Below are positions 5,356 through 5,367 of a stretch of DNA of 5,367 nucleotides, piece by piece. The position numbers were made by a program, and so were the translations under genes. Origin of the DNA: an uncultured Eubacteriales bacterium. Its GTDB lineage: Bacteria; Bacillota; Clostridia; Oscillospirales; CAG-382. The notes under the pieces were generated by a model. The model had not been told where the DNA came from and did no database searches. It saw only the letters and a program-made list of their open reading frames with translations. How positions within the stretch are numbered: the stretch's first letter is position 1; each line of letters begins with the position of its first letter. The DNA lies in assembly GCA_900548115.1 (NCBI GenBank), contig URJL01000072.1, positions 1-5,367 on the forward strand, written 5' to 3'.

Positions 5356-5367
5356 ATTATCCGTGTT

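Overview
The window holds four protein genes of a carbohydrate-utilisation locus. It most likely comes from an anaerobic Firmicute (Clostridia, gut-type). This is inferred from strong AGGAG/GGGAGG ribosome binding sites, sigma-A-type promoters, moderately high GC with AT-rich intergenic stretches, and the protein families present. No rRNA, tRNA, CRISPR array, transposase or phage gene was seen.

Left operon (+ strand): after a perfect hairpin at bases 1-25 and a good promoter at 85-113 come a TIM-barrel sugar phosphate isomerase/epimerase-like protein (160-984) and, 15 bases later, a short-chain dehydrogenase of the Bacillus UxuB/YjmF fructuronate-reductase type (1000-1863). A strong bidirectional terminator (1885-1910) lies in the short gap before the convergent regulator gene.

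Right half: an AraC-family regulator (complement 1933-2757) and a cytoplasmic glycoside hydrolase family 2 enzyme (2958-5276) are transcribed divergently from a 200-base intergenic region. The regulator has a perfect consensus promoter (TTGACA, 17 bases, TATAAT), and the hydrolase has a near-consensus one (TTGCAA, 17 bases, TACAAT). The start codons chosen for both genes follow from these promoters and their ribosome binding sites.

Proposed working of the locus (inference): the AraC protein senses a sugar through its cupin domain and controls the hydrolase, and perhaps the isomerase-dehydrogenase operon. The two + strand promoters have similar -35/-10 spacers in the same register. The hydrolase would release monosaccharides inside the cell from an imported glycoside. 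The isomerase and dehydrogenase would convert a sugar, keto-sugar or uronate product. No transporter, kinase, aldolase or mannonate dehydratase lies in the window, so the substrate cannot be fixed.

The most unusual signal is non-coding. The hairpins at the two ends of the window share a core (ATTCCGNNGGTCGGAAT) but have different, fully complementary outer arms, and a third half-copy overlaps the stop codon of the hydrolase. This looks like a family of dispersed intergenic palindromic elements. The protein genes themselves belong to known families, and I see no clearly new protein system.
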